Shown: one piece after another, positions 4,842 through 5,586 of the stretch
Layout of the letters: each line of letters opens with the position of its first letter
Position numbering within the stretch: position 1 is the stretch's first letter
Origin: Spirochaetia bacterium UBA5550
GTDB taxonomy: Bacteria > Spirochaetota > UBA4802 > UBA5550
Direction: 5' to 3'
DNA length: 5,586 nt
Assembly (NCBI GenBank): GCA_002425885.1
Contig: DINC01000361.1
Coordinates: 1 to 5,586 of the forward strand
Translations under genes and position numbers: made by a program
The notes under the pieces: model-generated
Told to the model about the DNA's origin: nothing
The model's input: the letters and a program-made list of their open reading frames with translations, nothing else
The model's database searches: none

Positions 4842-5586
4842 TTAAATTACTTTAATCGGTCCGTGTACTGTGCCTTCAATAAACTGTCTTACGAAGGGAT
4901 TGGTGCTGTTTTTAATCTCATCGGGCTTTCCTGTTTCAATGATTGTGCCTTCATAAAGCATCGCAATCCTGTCAGCGATCCTGTATGCTGACTTCATATC
5001 ATGTGTAACAACGATTGAAGTTATACCGTAAATATTTTTCATCTCTTTGATAAGCCTGTCAACAGCGCCCCCTGTAATAGGGTCAACTCCTGTTGTGGGT
5101 TCGTCATAAATCATAATTTGCGGTTTAACTGCAATTGATCTGGCAAGAGCGGCACGCTTCTGCATCCCGCCTGAAAGATCTGAGGGCAATAATCCGCCCG
5201 CTCCGGCTAATCCTACGTTATGAAGAGACTGCTCAACAACAGGTTTAACTTCATCTTCAGAAATTCCTTTTCTCCTGAGGCCGAAAGCAACGTTATCATA
5301 GATATTCATTGAATCGAAAAGTGCCGCACCCTGAAAAAGAATCCCGTATTTTGAAATAATCCTGCTTCTTGTTCCAAAATCGCTTCCGGTAAAGAGTTCA
5401 TCGTCAACAGTTATTGTCCCTGAATCAGGTTCGATCATCCCCACGAGATGTTTCATTATCACTGATTTGCCGGTTCCGCTTTTCCCGATTATACAGAGAA
5501 TTTCCCCTTCATAAACATCAAGGGTTAAACCTCTTAATACGCGGTTTTCTACGAAAGATTTGTGCAGATTGTTTATTGAGATTTTA
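4842..5586 (-). CDS. mlaF: ABC transporter ATPase, MlaF/Ttg2A type (5' end outside the window)
   Basis: The ATPase subunit of an Mla-type transporter that moves phospholipids between membranes, working at the inner face of the cytoplasmic membrane with an MlaE permease and MlaD lipid-binding partner. The frame stays open to the window edge, giving 247 visible residues; only a few N-terminal ones should be missing. Numbering from the first whole codon, motifs are Walker A GKSGTGKS at 34-41, Q-loop Gln85, signature LSGGM at 137-141 within the MlaF-typical LSGGMQKRAALAR, Walker B IMIYDE at 157-162, D-loop GVDP, and H-loop His195 in THDM. The C-terminus (NPFVRQFIEG..HGPI) also fits MlaF. A GTG at 5460-5462 could be mistaken for the start, but it lies just after Walker A and would remove the ATP site. 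mlaE and mlaD are not visible; they may lie beyond 5586. The missing 5' end is due to the window edge, not a broken gene. Confidence 0.92.
   Translation of the reverse strand, partial: KISINNLHKSFVENRVLRGLTLDVYEGEILCIIGKSGTGKSVIMKHLVGMIEPDSGTITVDDELFTGSDFGTRSRIISKYGILFQGAALFDSMNIYDNVAFGLRRKGISEDEVKPVVEQSLHNVGLAGAGGLLPSDLSGGMQKRAALARSIAVKPQIMIYDEPTTGVDPITGGAVDRLIKEMKNIYGITSIVVTHDMKSAYRIADRIAMLYEGTIIETGKPDEIKNSTNPFVRQFIEGTVHGPIKVI

Noticed and set aside
5460..5462. GTG as the start codon of the ABC ATPase
   Set aside because: The reading frame continues upstream through a perfect Walker A motif (GKSGTGKS) to the window edge; starting here would delete the ATP-binding loop.

Overview
The window holds six genes in two convergent groups: two on the + strand (about 194-1712) and four on the - strand (1744 to beyond 5586). 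No RNA gene, mobile element or CRISPR array was seen, and no gap between genes exceeds about 250 bases. The genes are compact, start with good Shine-Dalgarno (SD) sites and end in classical hairpin terminators, so this is bacterial chromosomal DNA of moderate-to-low GC. The diderm features (a lipoprotein and an MlaF-type lipid-transport ATPase), the loose lipobox, and a PII protein without Tyr51 would suit a spirochaete or a similar deep-branching Gram-negative. That placement is only a tentative inference.

Plus strand: a putative SH3b-domain lipoprotein (194-946) overlaps by 11 bases an RsuA/RluB-family rRNA pseudouridine synthase (936-1712). A hairpin at 1698-1727 ends this pair. Because it has U-tracts in both directions, it can also stop the opposing operon.

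Minus strand, in transcription order: (i) the ATPase of an Mla-type phospholipid ABC transporter (4842 to the window edge, 5' end missing); (ii) a monoacylglycerol-lipase-like alpha/beta hydrolase (3572-4738) with a 105-residue Lys/Ala/Pro tail built on an 11-residue repeat; (iii) a strong terminator at 3522-3548; (iv) a 250-base gap with an interrupted inverted repeat, a tandem 7-mer and a candidate promoter; (v) an amt-glnK operon, i.e. an ammonium channel and its PII regulator.

How the genes fit together: amt-glnK is the standard ammonium uptake and sensing pair, but this PII lacks the Tyr51 uridylylation site, so regulation is probably by ligand binding alone. The MlaF ATPase and the lipase-like hydrolase are adjacent and co-oriented, which hints at envelope lipid turnover. 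The most unusual item is the histone-H1/AlgP-like tail fused to an apparently intact serine hydrolase.
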